Positions 57,080 through 64,000 of a DNA stretch of 64,000 nt are shown in pieces. Made by a program: the position numbers and the translations under genes. Position 1 is the first letter of the stretch. The number at the start of each line of letters is the position of its first letter. The notes below the pieces were generated by a model that was not told the DNA's origin, searched no databases, and was given only the letters and a program-made list of their open reading frames with translations. Source of the DNA: Paracoccaceae bacterium (GTDB taxonomy: Bacteria > Pseudomonadota > Alphaproteobacteria > Rhodobacterales > Rhodobacteraceae); assembly GCA_014239455.1 (NCBI GenBank), contig JAAZYV010000006.1:109445-173444 (forward strand), given 5' to 3'.

Positions 57080-57777
57080 TTACTGAAAAAGCAGCTGGCA
57101 AAATTCTTTTGGCAGCTGTTCTCTCTCGAAGCCAGAACATATATAGTCAGCCTCAGTAAAATCGTCTGCCATGTGGTAGAAACTGGGGGACACAAGAGTC
57201 CGAATGTTAGTTCCTTTAGCTGCCATTAATCCGATTTTGCTATCCTCTATAGCAAGACATTCTTTTGGTTCTAAAGACATTTTTTGTAAAACCAAATGGT
57301 ACAAGTCTGCTGCAGGTTTCTTTCTTTTCACCAAGTCTCCTGTCGCAAGGTAGGAAAAAATCTCGGTAGGTTTTTTTCCAAAGCAGCTTTGAGTTAATGG
57401 AATTAAGTTTGAATGGCTAGTAGATGTAGCCACGGCCAAGAGGATTTTTTTCAAGTGCATTTGTAATTATGGAGTGGATCCCTGGTCTTAAAGTTAGAGC
57501 TCCATTTTCAACCAAGCTGGTGTATATTTGTGTTTTCTCTTTGTGTATTAGTGAAACATCAAGATCACCTAAAGACCGGTTATGTTCGGAAATATTGGTA
57601 TGATAGAATTTAATCCTTTCTTTTCCACCTGCTATTCGCAGTAATTTGGCATATAATGATTTATCTCAGTACCAGTTCAACCCCTTTTTCTTAAACACAT
57701 CATTGAAGGCTCTTCTATGAAGCTCCTCTGTTTCAGCTAAGGTGCCATCTACATCAAAAATAAATGTACTAGTTTCA
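57080..57777 (-). pseudogene. cbbY: CbbY-type HAD phosphatase, broken
   Basis: HAD-superfamily sugar-phosphate phosphatase of the CbbY branch. Colinear pieces: [21 protein letters not shown] (motif I) and GLNWY*DKSLYAKLLRIAGGKERI with an in-frame TGA at 57668-57666 where homologues have Trp; then a frameshift in the A-run near 57450 to LLAVATSTSHSN (motif II), KKPAADLYHL (motif III Lys) and AIEDSKIGL (motif IV). The start codon region is also out of frame after a run of A. Beyond rescue by one change. Confidence 0.85.
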
Positions 57778-57902
57778 TTCTTTTTTTTTCAATACTTTAC
57801 CAATAACTATCAGTAATTTAAACTAAGACAAACGGATGAACGGCTAGGTTCTGTACTGCTCATCTATAGAGAAAAATAATTGGCAAGTTAAGGAGATTTT
57901 AA

Positions 57903-58295
57903 ATGGAAAAAACTTTATTTGAAGTTGGGCTGGAGGAGAGAAAGGCTACCCTTGGAGAAAAGTATGTAGAAGCAAATTTGGGTAATGCAAGTGAGTTTTC
58001 AAGACCTTTCCAAGAAATGATGACTGGTTGGTGTTGGGGTTTTGGGTGGGGTGATAAGTGCATAGACAGAAAAACTAGATCGATGATGAATCTCACTATG
58101 TTGGGAGCTCTAGGAAAAATGGGCGAATGGAAAATACACTGCCGTGGTGCCCTAAAAAATGGTGTTTCTGAGGAGCAAATTAGGGCAATTATTCACGTTA
58201 TAGGCATTTACTGTGGAGTTCCTCAAGCGTTAGAGTGTTTTAGGGTTGCGAGCTCTGTATTTGAAGATTTTGATACTCAAGGTGCAAAAAAATGA
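57903..58295 (+). CDS. Carboxymuconolactone decarboxylase family protein
   Basis: 130 aa, all-helical CMD fold. Matches PcaC-like proteins through GLEERKATLGEKYVE, WGFGWGDKCIDRKTRSMMNLTMLGAL and the WKIHCRGALKNGVSEEQIRAIIHV segment, where the His region forms the active site. AAGGAG before ATG 57903. No protocatechuate genes are near, so true 4-carboxymuconolactone decarboxylation is not supported; a peroxidase-like or other role is possible. Confidence 0.85.
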   Translation: MEKTLFEVGLEERKATLGEKYVEANLGNASEFSRPFQEMMTGWCWGFGWGDKCIDRKTRSMMNLTMLGALGKMGEWKIHCRGALKNGVSEEQIRAIIHVIGIYCGVPQALECFRVASSVFEDFDTQGAKK

Positions 58296-58330
58296 ATCAT
58301 ATTTTCCTTATAAATTGTGAGAAAAATGAA

Positions 58331-58350
58331 AATCCGTAATAATCCGTAAT
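58331..58350. repeat. Tandem duplication of 10 bases
   Basis: AATCCGTAAT occurs twice in direct succession in the gap before xdhA. Probably a replication-slippage duplication; could double a short protein-binding site. Confidence 0.5.
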
Positions 58351-58380
58351 ACTATTATTGTTTATCGGTTCAGATAATTC

Positions 58381-59871
58381 ATGGCAAAAGCATGTGATAA
58401 CAAAAAGCCTCATGAAGTTGAGATTCAATTTTATCTCAATCAGCAGTTTATTAGTATCTCAAATCCTAATCCAACAGAAACTTTATTAGATTTTTTGAGA
58501 ATCAACCTTAAACTTACTGGAACAAAAGAAGGTTGTGCTGAAGGTGATTGTGGGGCCTGTACTGTTTTGATAGGGAAAATTAATGAAGATAGAGAAATTG
58601 TTTATAAAACTGCAAATTCTTGCATAATTTTTTTACCATCCTTGGCATATTGTCATGTGATATCTGTGGAAGGATTAACCGGTAAATCGGGTGAGCTTCA
58701 CCCTGTACAAGAAGCAATGATAGAAGCATCTGGCGCACAGTGTGGTTTTTGTACGCCTGGTTTTGTGATGTCCCTTTATGGTTTATGGTTAAAAGATTCC
58801 AAACCGTCCAAACAGAAGATCTTAGATTCTTTGCAAGGGAATTTATGCAGATGCACAGGTTATGGTCCTATCATAGAAGCGGCCTTAAAGGTCACCAAAA
58901 CAGGTTCAATTTCCAGGAAAGGCTTGGCCTTGCAACAGAGAAATTGGAAAAATAAGTTGATAAAATTGATGACCGGAAAAGAACCGATTGTTTCTGAAAT
59001 TCCGAAATGTTTTTCTCTACCTAGAACAATTTCCGAACTGAAAGCAATTTTATCTCATAATAAAGATGGCACTATCGTTGCTGGATCTACTGATATAGGT
59101 TTGTGGGTCAACAAGACTTTTAAAAATGTTAAGCCCATGATTTTCATCGAGCAAATTGATGAATTAAAACATATTAAGACTCAGAATGATAAAATTGTTG
59201 TAGGGGCCATGGCATCGTATACTGATCTTTTAGCAGTCCTGCCAAGATATTTCCCGGAATTGAAACAGTACATCATTCAAATTGGAGGTGATCAGATAAG
59301 GAATATGGGAACTATTGGGGGTAACATTGCTAACGGTTCCCCAATAGGAGACATGGCGCCAATCTTGATAGCTCTTGGTGCAAAGATGGCTTTAGTTAAC
59401 TACGTGGGATCTAGAAAGATAAATGTGGAATCGTTCTTTCAGAGTTATGGTTGTCAGGACCTAAAACCAGGTGAATTTATTCGTAATTTTGAAATTCCAT
59501 TACTGCAAAAGACAGATTCTAAATTAAGGGTGTATAAAGTTGCTAAACGGCGATATGAGGATATAACAACCGTATCAGCAGCTTTTTATTTGGAAACTTC
59601 TAAAGAAAGACAACCATTAGTACGGTTTGCTTTTGGAGGAATGGCAGAGATACCAAAAAGAGCTAGAAAGTTGGAAAAAGTTTTTAAGGAGCAAGCTGAT
59701 TTTCTTGATCAGGATTTAATTATTAGTGAAGCCATAGCTAAGGACTTTAATCCTCTAACTGATTGTCGAGGTTCTTCTGAATTCCGGTTGAAGCTAGCTC
59801 AAAATTTATTTAAGAAGTTTGCTATGTATGTTAACGAGGGGATCGAAATTGATATAGAGAAGGGACCCTGA
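58381..59871 (+). CDS. xdhA: Xanthine dehydrogenase small subunit
   Basis: Fe-S/FAD subunit, 496 aa. First [2Fe-2S] domain: Cys52, Cys57, Cys60 (GCAEGDCGACT) plus Cys near 80; second: CGFCTPGF and CRCTGYGP (about 120-160). FAD domain from about 205 with AGSTDIGLWVNK and QIGGDQIRNMGTIGGNIANGSPIGD. C-terminal CO-dehydrogenase flavoprotein-like domain. Transfers electrons from the molybdenum site in XdhB to NAD+. ATG 58381 has a weak ribosome site. xdhB follows after one base. Confidence 0.95.
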   Translation: MAKACDNKKPHEVEIQFYLNQQFISISNPNPTETLLDFLRINLKLTGTKEGCAEGDCGACTVLIGKINEDREIVYKTANSCIIFLPSLAYCHVISVEGLTGKSGELHPVQEAMIEASGAQCGFCTPGFVMSLYGLWLKDSKPSKQKILDSLQGNLCRCTGYGPIIEAALKVTKTGSISRKGLALQQRNWKNKLIKLMTGKEPIVSEIPKCFSLPRTISELKAILSHNKDGTIVAGSTDIGLWVNKTFKNVKPMIFIEQIDELKHIKTQNDKIVVGAMASYTDLLAVLPRYFPELKQYIIQIGGDQIRNMGTIGGNIANGSPIGDMAPILIALGAKMALVNYVGSRKINVESFFQSYGCQDLKPGEFIRNFEIPLLQKTDSKLRVYKVAKRRYEDITTVSAAFYLETSKERQPLVRFAFGGMAEIPKRARKLEKVFKEQADFLDQDLIISEAIAKDFNPLTDCRGSSEFRLKLAQNLFKKFAMYVNEGIEIDIEKGP

Positions 59872-59872
59872 T

Positions 59873-62209
59873 TTGAAGGCTAACGAGAAATCAAATGCAG
59901 TTACTTCGGCTAAAGAATTAAAATCGGAAAAACATGAGTCACTGAGAAAATTTGTTACCGGTAAAGCTCTCTATTTAGATGATATGCCTACAGAAGCTGA
60001 AACTTTGCATGCTTATATAGGTAAATCAGATTTTGCAAGGGGAACAATTTCAGAAATTGATTATAAGGATGTCTATTCATTTCCTGGGGTCATTGATGTT
60101 TTTACGGCAAAGGATATTCCAGGAATTAACGATATTAGTCCAACAGGAATGAATGATGAACCAGTTCTTGTCGATAAAGAAGTTTCCTTTTTTGGGCAAC
60201 CCCTGTTTGTTGTGATAGCAAGCACCAGAGCTCAGGCTAGAATGGCAGCTTCTTTAGCTAAAATAAGAAAAGAAGAAAAAGAACCATTTCTGGATGTAAG
60301 TGATAAGCATCATAAAGATTATAAATTGGTCACTGAACCTTTGATGTTAGAAAGAGGAAATGTTGCCGAGGGGTTAAGTGAATCAAAAAACCGAGTGTCA
60401 GGCAATATGCATATTGGTGGGCAAGACCATTTTTACTTAGAAGGCCATATTGCGATTGCCAAGCCAGAAGAATCAGGAGATCTGTTGGTTTTGTCCTCTA
60501 CTCAGCACCCATCTGAGGTTCAACACATGGTAGCAAAAGTATTGAACTTATCATCGAACCGGATAGTAGTCAGAGTCAAACGAATGGGCGGTGGTTTTGG
60601 TGGAAAAGAAACCCAGTCAAATCTATTTGCAGTAATTGCGGCAATTTCCACACATCGAACGGGAAAAACAGTCAAAATAAGACCTGATAGAGACGATGAT
60701 ATGATTATGACTGGTAAGCGGCACAGCTTTTTTGTTGAATACGAGGTTGGATTTAATGGCGATGGGCAAATAAAAGCTCTAGATGCGCAGCTCAGTGCTA
60801 AATGTGGGTACTCATCTGATTTATCTGGACCAATTACTGATCGGGCCTTATTCCATTCGGATAACTGCTATTATTATCCAAATGTTAGGCTCGTATCCAA
60901 GCCTGTCAAAACAAACACGGTTTCAAATACTGCATTTCGAGGATTCGGGGGACCTCAAGGTATGCTCCTAGCAGAGAGAATTATTCAGGAAATTGCATTT
61001 TTTTTAAATAAAGATCCTTTGGAAGTTAGGAAAATTAATCTCTACGCTAAGGGGAAAAGATCTATTACGCCTTATTACCAAAAGGTTACCGATAACATCT
61101 CAGAGAGAATTATCGATGAGCTGGTTAGATCCTCAGATTATCATAAACGCAAAAAAGAGATAATGAATTTTAATACAGGTAGTCAATTCTTAAAAAGGGG
61201 AATAGCCCTAACCCCGGTGAAGTTTGGAATATCTTTCACAGCAACTTGGTTCAATCAGGCTGGTGCCTTAGTACATGTCTATACTGACGGTTCAATCATT
61301 GTGAATCATGGGGGAACTGAGATGGGGCAGGGATTACACACCAAGGTTCTAGGGATAGTTAGTTCGGTGTTAGGTGTTACATTGGACAAGATAAGAATTT
61401 CCGATACAGATACGAGTAAGATAGCCAATACCTCTGCGACTGCTGCTTCGTCAGGATCTGATTTGAATGGCATGGCGGCTTTGATTGCCGCAAAGAAAAT
61501 AAGAAAGAGGTTAGAAAATTTTATTTCTAAGAAATATAAAGCAGACAAAAAAGATATTTCGTTCACTGGTAATAGTGTGATTTTTGGTGGTCAAAAATAT
61601 ACATTTTCAGAAATAGCTAGAAATGCTTATATGGCAAGGGTTCAACTTTGGGATTCGGGTTTTTATCGAACACCAAAAATACATTGGGATAGAAAAAAAG
61701 GGAAAGGAAGACCATTCTATTATTTTTCATATGGTGCTGCAGTTTCTGAAGTTTTGCTTGATGTCTTGACAGGTGAGTATCGCGTCAAGAAGGTAGACAT
61801 ACTGCATGATGTTGGTCAAACTCTCAATCCCACCATAGATCTTGGTCAGATAGAAGGAGGATTCATACAAGGTATGGGATGGTTGACTAACGAAGAACTT
61901 TATTGGGATTCCTTAGGTATTTTAAAGACCCATGCTCCATCTACCTATAAGATCCCACTAGCCTCTGACCGACCTGATGATTTCAACATAAGGCTTGCAG
62001 ATTGGGCGAAAAATACTGAAAAAACTATCAAGAGATCAAAAGCAGTCGGTGAACCCCCTTTTATGCTAGCAATTTCAGTACATGAGGCAATAACTATGGC
62101 AGTTGCATCAACAGGCAATTACAAGATTAATCCCAGACTAAATACTCCTGCTACATCAGAAATAGTTTTAGAGTCTATTGGTAGAATACAAAGTGAGAAT
62201 TTAGTTTGA
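59873..62209 (+). CDS. xdhB: Xanthine dehydrogenase molybdopterin-binding subunit
   Basis: 778 aa catalytic subunit oxidising hypoxanthine and xanthine to urate. Blocks: GKALYLDDMP, GQDHFYLEGH, RMGGGFGGKETQ, NTAFRGFGGPQGM with the substrate Arg, GGTEMGQGLHTK and, near residue 730, VGEPPFMLA with the catalytic Glu. TTG start one base after the xdhA stop. Its TGA overlaps the xdhC TTG by four bases. Apparently intact. Confidence 0.96.
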   Translation: MKANEKSNAVTSAKELKSEKHESLRKFVTGKALYLDDMPTEAETLHAYIGKSDFARGTISEIDYKDVYSFPGVIDVFTAKDIPGINDISPTGMNDEPVLVDKEVSFFGQPLFVVIASTRAQARMAASLAKIRKEEKEPFLDVSDKHHKDYKLVTEPLMLERGNVAEGLSESKNRVSGNMHIGGQDHFYLEGHIAIAKPEESGDLLVLSSTQHPSEVQHMVAKVLNLSSNRIVVRVKRMGGGFGGKETQSNLFAVIAAISTHRTGKTVKIRPDRDDDMIMTGKRHSFFVEYEVGFNGDGQIKALDAQLSAKCGYSSDLSGPITDRALFHSDNCYYYPNVRLVSKPVKTNTVSNTAFRGFGGPQGMLLAERIIQEIAFFLNKDPLEVRKINLYAKGKRSITPYYQKVTDNISERIIDELVRSSDYHKRKKEIMNFNTGSQFLKRGIALTPVKFGISFTATWFNQAGALVHVYTDGSIIVNHGGTEMGQGLHTKVLGIVSSVLGVTLDKIRISDTDTSKIANTSATAASSGSDLNGMAALIAAKKIRKRLENFISKKYKADKKDISFTGNSVIFGGQKYTFSEIARNAYMARVQLWDSGFYRTPKIHWDRKKGKGRPFYYFSYGAAVSEVLLDVLTGEYRVKKVDILHDVGQTLNPTIDLGQIEGGFIQGMGWLTNEELYWDSLGILKTHAPSTYKIPLASDRPDDFNIRLADWAKNTEKTIKRSKAVGEPPFMLAISVHEAITMAVASTGNYKINPRLNTPATSEIVLESIGRIQSENLV

Positions 62210-63051
62210 CAATTACCAGATCTGCATTTCTTGACTTCATTTCTAATCCTAAGGAGATAGCTTTCTGTGAAATCTTAAGAAGTGAAGGATCATCACCTAG
62301 AGAAGTTGGAGCTTGGATGCTTATAAAGGGATCAGGAAAAACTTTAGGAACTATTGGTGGCGGTCAGTTAGAGTATAAAGTCGTAGAACAGGTGAAAGAA
62401 CAAGACTGGAAGCTTGAATTTGAGTTGAATATGGAAACAAAACTAGGTCCGGAGATTGGGCAATGTTGTGGAGGAAAAATTCTTGTCTCCATAAGTAGAT
62501 TTAATTCAGAGCTTAAAGCTAATTTGCTATCAAGAATAGATGAGGAAACTTCCAACTATCCAGAAATTTTAATCTTTGGTGCTGGAAATATTGGTATTTC
62601 ATTAGCAAATCAGTTGTATAACATGCCACTCAGAGTCACGCTTATAGACAACAGAAAAAACCATATATTGGGTCTAAATAGGAATAATAAAACAAAATTT
62701 AGCTTGATTCCTGAACAAGAAATAAGAGATGCCAATCCCAATAGTGCGTTTATCATAGTTACACATGATCATGGTTTGGATTTTGTACTCTGTTATGAGG
62801 CTTTACTCAGAAATGATGTTGCTTATCTAGGTATGATCGGTTCTAAATCAAAAAAGGCGGTGTTAGTGCATTGGTTAAATAAGAAAGGTATAACGGATGT
62901 CAGCAGAGTAAAAATACCTATAGGGAATACTTTTTTTGAAAGCAAGGACAAGCGTCCCGAAATAATCTCAGGCCATATTATTTCTGAAATGTTGTTTAAT
63001 TTGGAGATGCATAAGAGCTATTGTGGAATCCAAAATCGAGGGTTTAGATAA
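62206..63051 (+). CDS. xdhC: Xanthine dehydrogenase accessory protein XdhC
   Basis: 281 aa chaperone that sulfurates and inserts the molybdenum cofactor into XdhB. N-terminal XdhC/CoxI domain: GSSPREVGAWMLI, GTIGGGQLE, LGPEIGQCCGGKI with Cys-Cys; C-terminal Rossmann domain: ILIFGAGNIGISLANQL, THDHGLDF, and GMIGSKSKKA. TTG start overlapping xdhB. The guaD remnant begins three bases later, so a four-gene xdhABC-guaD operon once existed. Confidence 0.94.
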   Translation: MTITRSAFLDFISNPKEIAFCEILRSEGSSPREVGAWMLIKGSGKTLGTIGGGQLEYKVVEQVKEQDWKLEFELNMETKLGPEIGQCCGGKILVSISRFNSELKANLLSRIDEETSNYPEILIFGAGNIGISLANQLYNMPLRVTLIDNRKNHILGLNRNNKTKFSLIPEQEIRDANPNSAFIIVTHDHGLDFVLCYEALLRNDVAYLGMIGSKSKKAVLVHWLNKKGITDVSRVKIPIGNTFFESKDKRPEIISGHIISEMLFNLEMHKSYCGIQNRGFR

Positions 63052-63053
63052 AA

Positions 63054-64000
63054 ATGATAATAAGAGGTAGGGTTCTTCATTTTCTAGAACAACCAAATAC
63101 AGACAATCCGGAAGGTTCTTATGAATACATAGAAGAAGGAGCTTTGGTAATAAATGAAGGGAGAATCTTGGAAATAATTTAATATTTCCTGGTTTTATTG
63201 ATTTGCATAACCATTTTCCTCAAGTTCAAGTTATCGGTTCTTATGGGACTTAGCTTTTGGAATGGTTAAACAAGTACACTTTTCCTGAATAGGCAAAATT
63301 CTGGGATAAGGCTTATGCCAAAGTACAAGCAGAAAAGTTTGTTAAATTGTTGTTCGGCAATGGGACTACGACTTTAGTATCTTTTTGTTCTGTTCATAAA
63401 GATTTTGCTAACACACTTTTTGAGGAAGCATCCAAGTATAATATGTGCATGATTGCAGGAAAGATCATGATGGATAGAAATGCACCAGACAACTTAATTG
63501 ACGATCCCAAATCTTCTTATCATGACACAAAGGAATTAATTTCTAAGTGACATGAAAAAGGTAGAAATTATTATGCAATATTCCCTCGTTTCGCAATTAC
63601 CTCTTCTCCAAAACAATTATCACAGGCTGGAAGGTTGGTATCTGAGTTTGCTACCTGCTATATGCAGACACATTTAGCAGAAAATGAAGAAGAGATTTCA
63701 TACACTATGTCCTTATATCCAAGGTTAAATCATTATTTGGATATTTATCAAGAATTTGGATTAATAGGTAATAAATCACTCATGGGACATTCAATTCATT
63801 TGAGTTCAAATGAAACTGCTATATTGAAAGATTTACAGGCAGTTGCTGTTTATTGTCCAACATCTAATATGTTTTTGGGAGTGGTTTTTTCCCATTAAAC
63901 AATTTGATGAAATTTGGTGTGAAAGTGGGTATCGCATCTGATGTTGGGGGAGGAACATCTTACTCAATGATTAATAATCTTGATGCAGCGTACAAGATTC
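63054..64000 (+). pseudogene. guaD: Guanine deaminase, heavily decayed, continues past window
   Basis: Would deaminate guanine to xanthine for XdhAB. The frame from ATG 63054 (MIIRGRVLHFLEQP) stops at TAA 63180. Homology resumes in another frame without about 40 intervening residues: GFIDLHNHFPQVQVIGSYGT (metal HxH motif), with TAG at 63251, TAG at 63290 and TGA at 63548 (a conserved Trp position), MMDRNAPDNL, QTHLAENEEEI and FCPTSN-like YCPTSNMFLG; a one-base deletion near 63880 shifts to GIASDVGGGTSYSM. At least five lesions. Confidence 0.92.

Noticed and set aside
34466..63550. Alternative genetic code with UGA as Trp
   Set aside because: TGA ends several intact genes at family-typical length, and the genes with internal TGA mostly carry other lesions. 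Kept only as a point to check.

Overview
The window looks like chromosomal DNA of an AT-rich alphaproteobacterium, most likely a low-GC marine relative of the Rhodobacterales. Gene families and local orders point that way: serC-serA-purA-DUF2842, rpiA-gor, hflK-hflC-DUF2065-degQ, divergent purD/xseA, ftsY-ispZ facing a ccmABCDG operon next to acnA, a crotonyl-CoA carboxylase/reductase, and a photosynthesis gene cluster remnant with Rhodobacter-type gene order. Species is inferred, not shown. TTG start codons with good ribosome binding sites are frequent.

Bases 1-24000 are mostly core metabolism and housekeeping: folate (folP, cut by the window edge), cell-wall precursor (glmM), serine and purine synthesis (serC, serA, purA, purD), thiamine diphosphate (TPK), serine breakdown (sdaA), pentose phosphate (rpiA), redox (gor, ferredoxin), envelope proteolysis (hflK, hflC, degQ), DNA repair (xseA), SRP receptor (ftsY) and cytochrome c maturation (ccmABCDG). 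One fossil sits here: the C-terminal OB-fold end of an ImuC/DnaE2 polymerase at 15641-15970.

Bases 24000-48150 hold aconitase, a DUF2182/DUF1326 pair, ccr, a class V aminotransferase, a lipid-modification cluster (FAD oxidoreductase, DUF1365, cyclopropane-fatty-acid synthase, an MFS gene broken by a TGA at a conserved Trp, SDR, DUF6134), an MscS-type channel, AlaX, tRNA-Ser(GGA), TrkH, a 3-oxoacid CoA-transferase, two MFS permeases, a DksA/TraR-type protein, an enoyl-CoA hydratase and an EamA permease. Two genes at 48193-50167 encode a flavocytochrome c sulfide dehydrogenase pair.

Bases 50227-56536 are the most unusual part: a collapsed aerobic anoxygenic photosynthesis gene cluster. In classical order and orientation there remain the 3' end of bchO, the 5' end of crtC, a twice-frameshifted crtD, an intergenic region with two PpsR/CrtJ-type sites, crtE with one amber codon, the 5' end of crtF, intact dxs, intact idi, the 3' end of bchP and the 3' end of hemA. 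Three large deletions (crtC|bchO, crtF|upstream of dxs, bchP|hemA) would explain the loss of the Mg-chelatase, chlorophyllide reductase, reaction-centre and light-harvesting genes. The two survivors, dxs and idi, are general isoprenoid genes. The organism appears to descend from a phototroph and to have lost the ability, unless another copy exists elsewhere.

Bases 56600-64000 hold pseudoazurin, a decayed cbbY-type phosphatase, a carboxymuconolactone decarboxylase family protein, an intact xanthine dehydrogenase operon (xdhA, xdhB, xdhC), and a heavily decayed guanine deaminase running off the window. With the broken MFS gene and imuC fragment, this indicates a genome in active decay.

No CRISPR array, insertion sequence, prophage or complete rRNA was seen. 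No stretch longer than about 300 bases is without a gene or a recognisable gene remnant.
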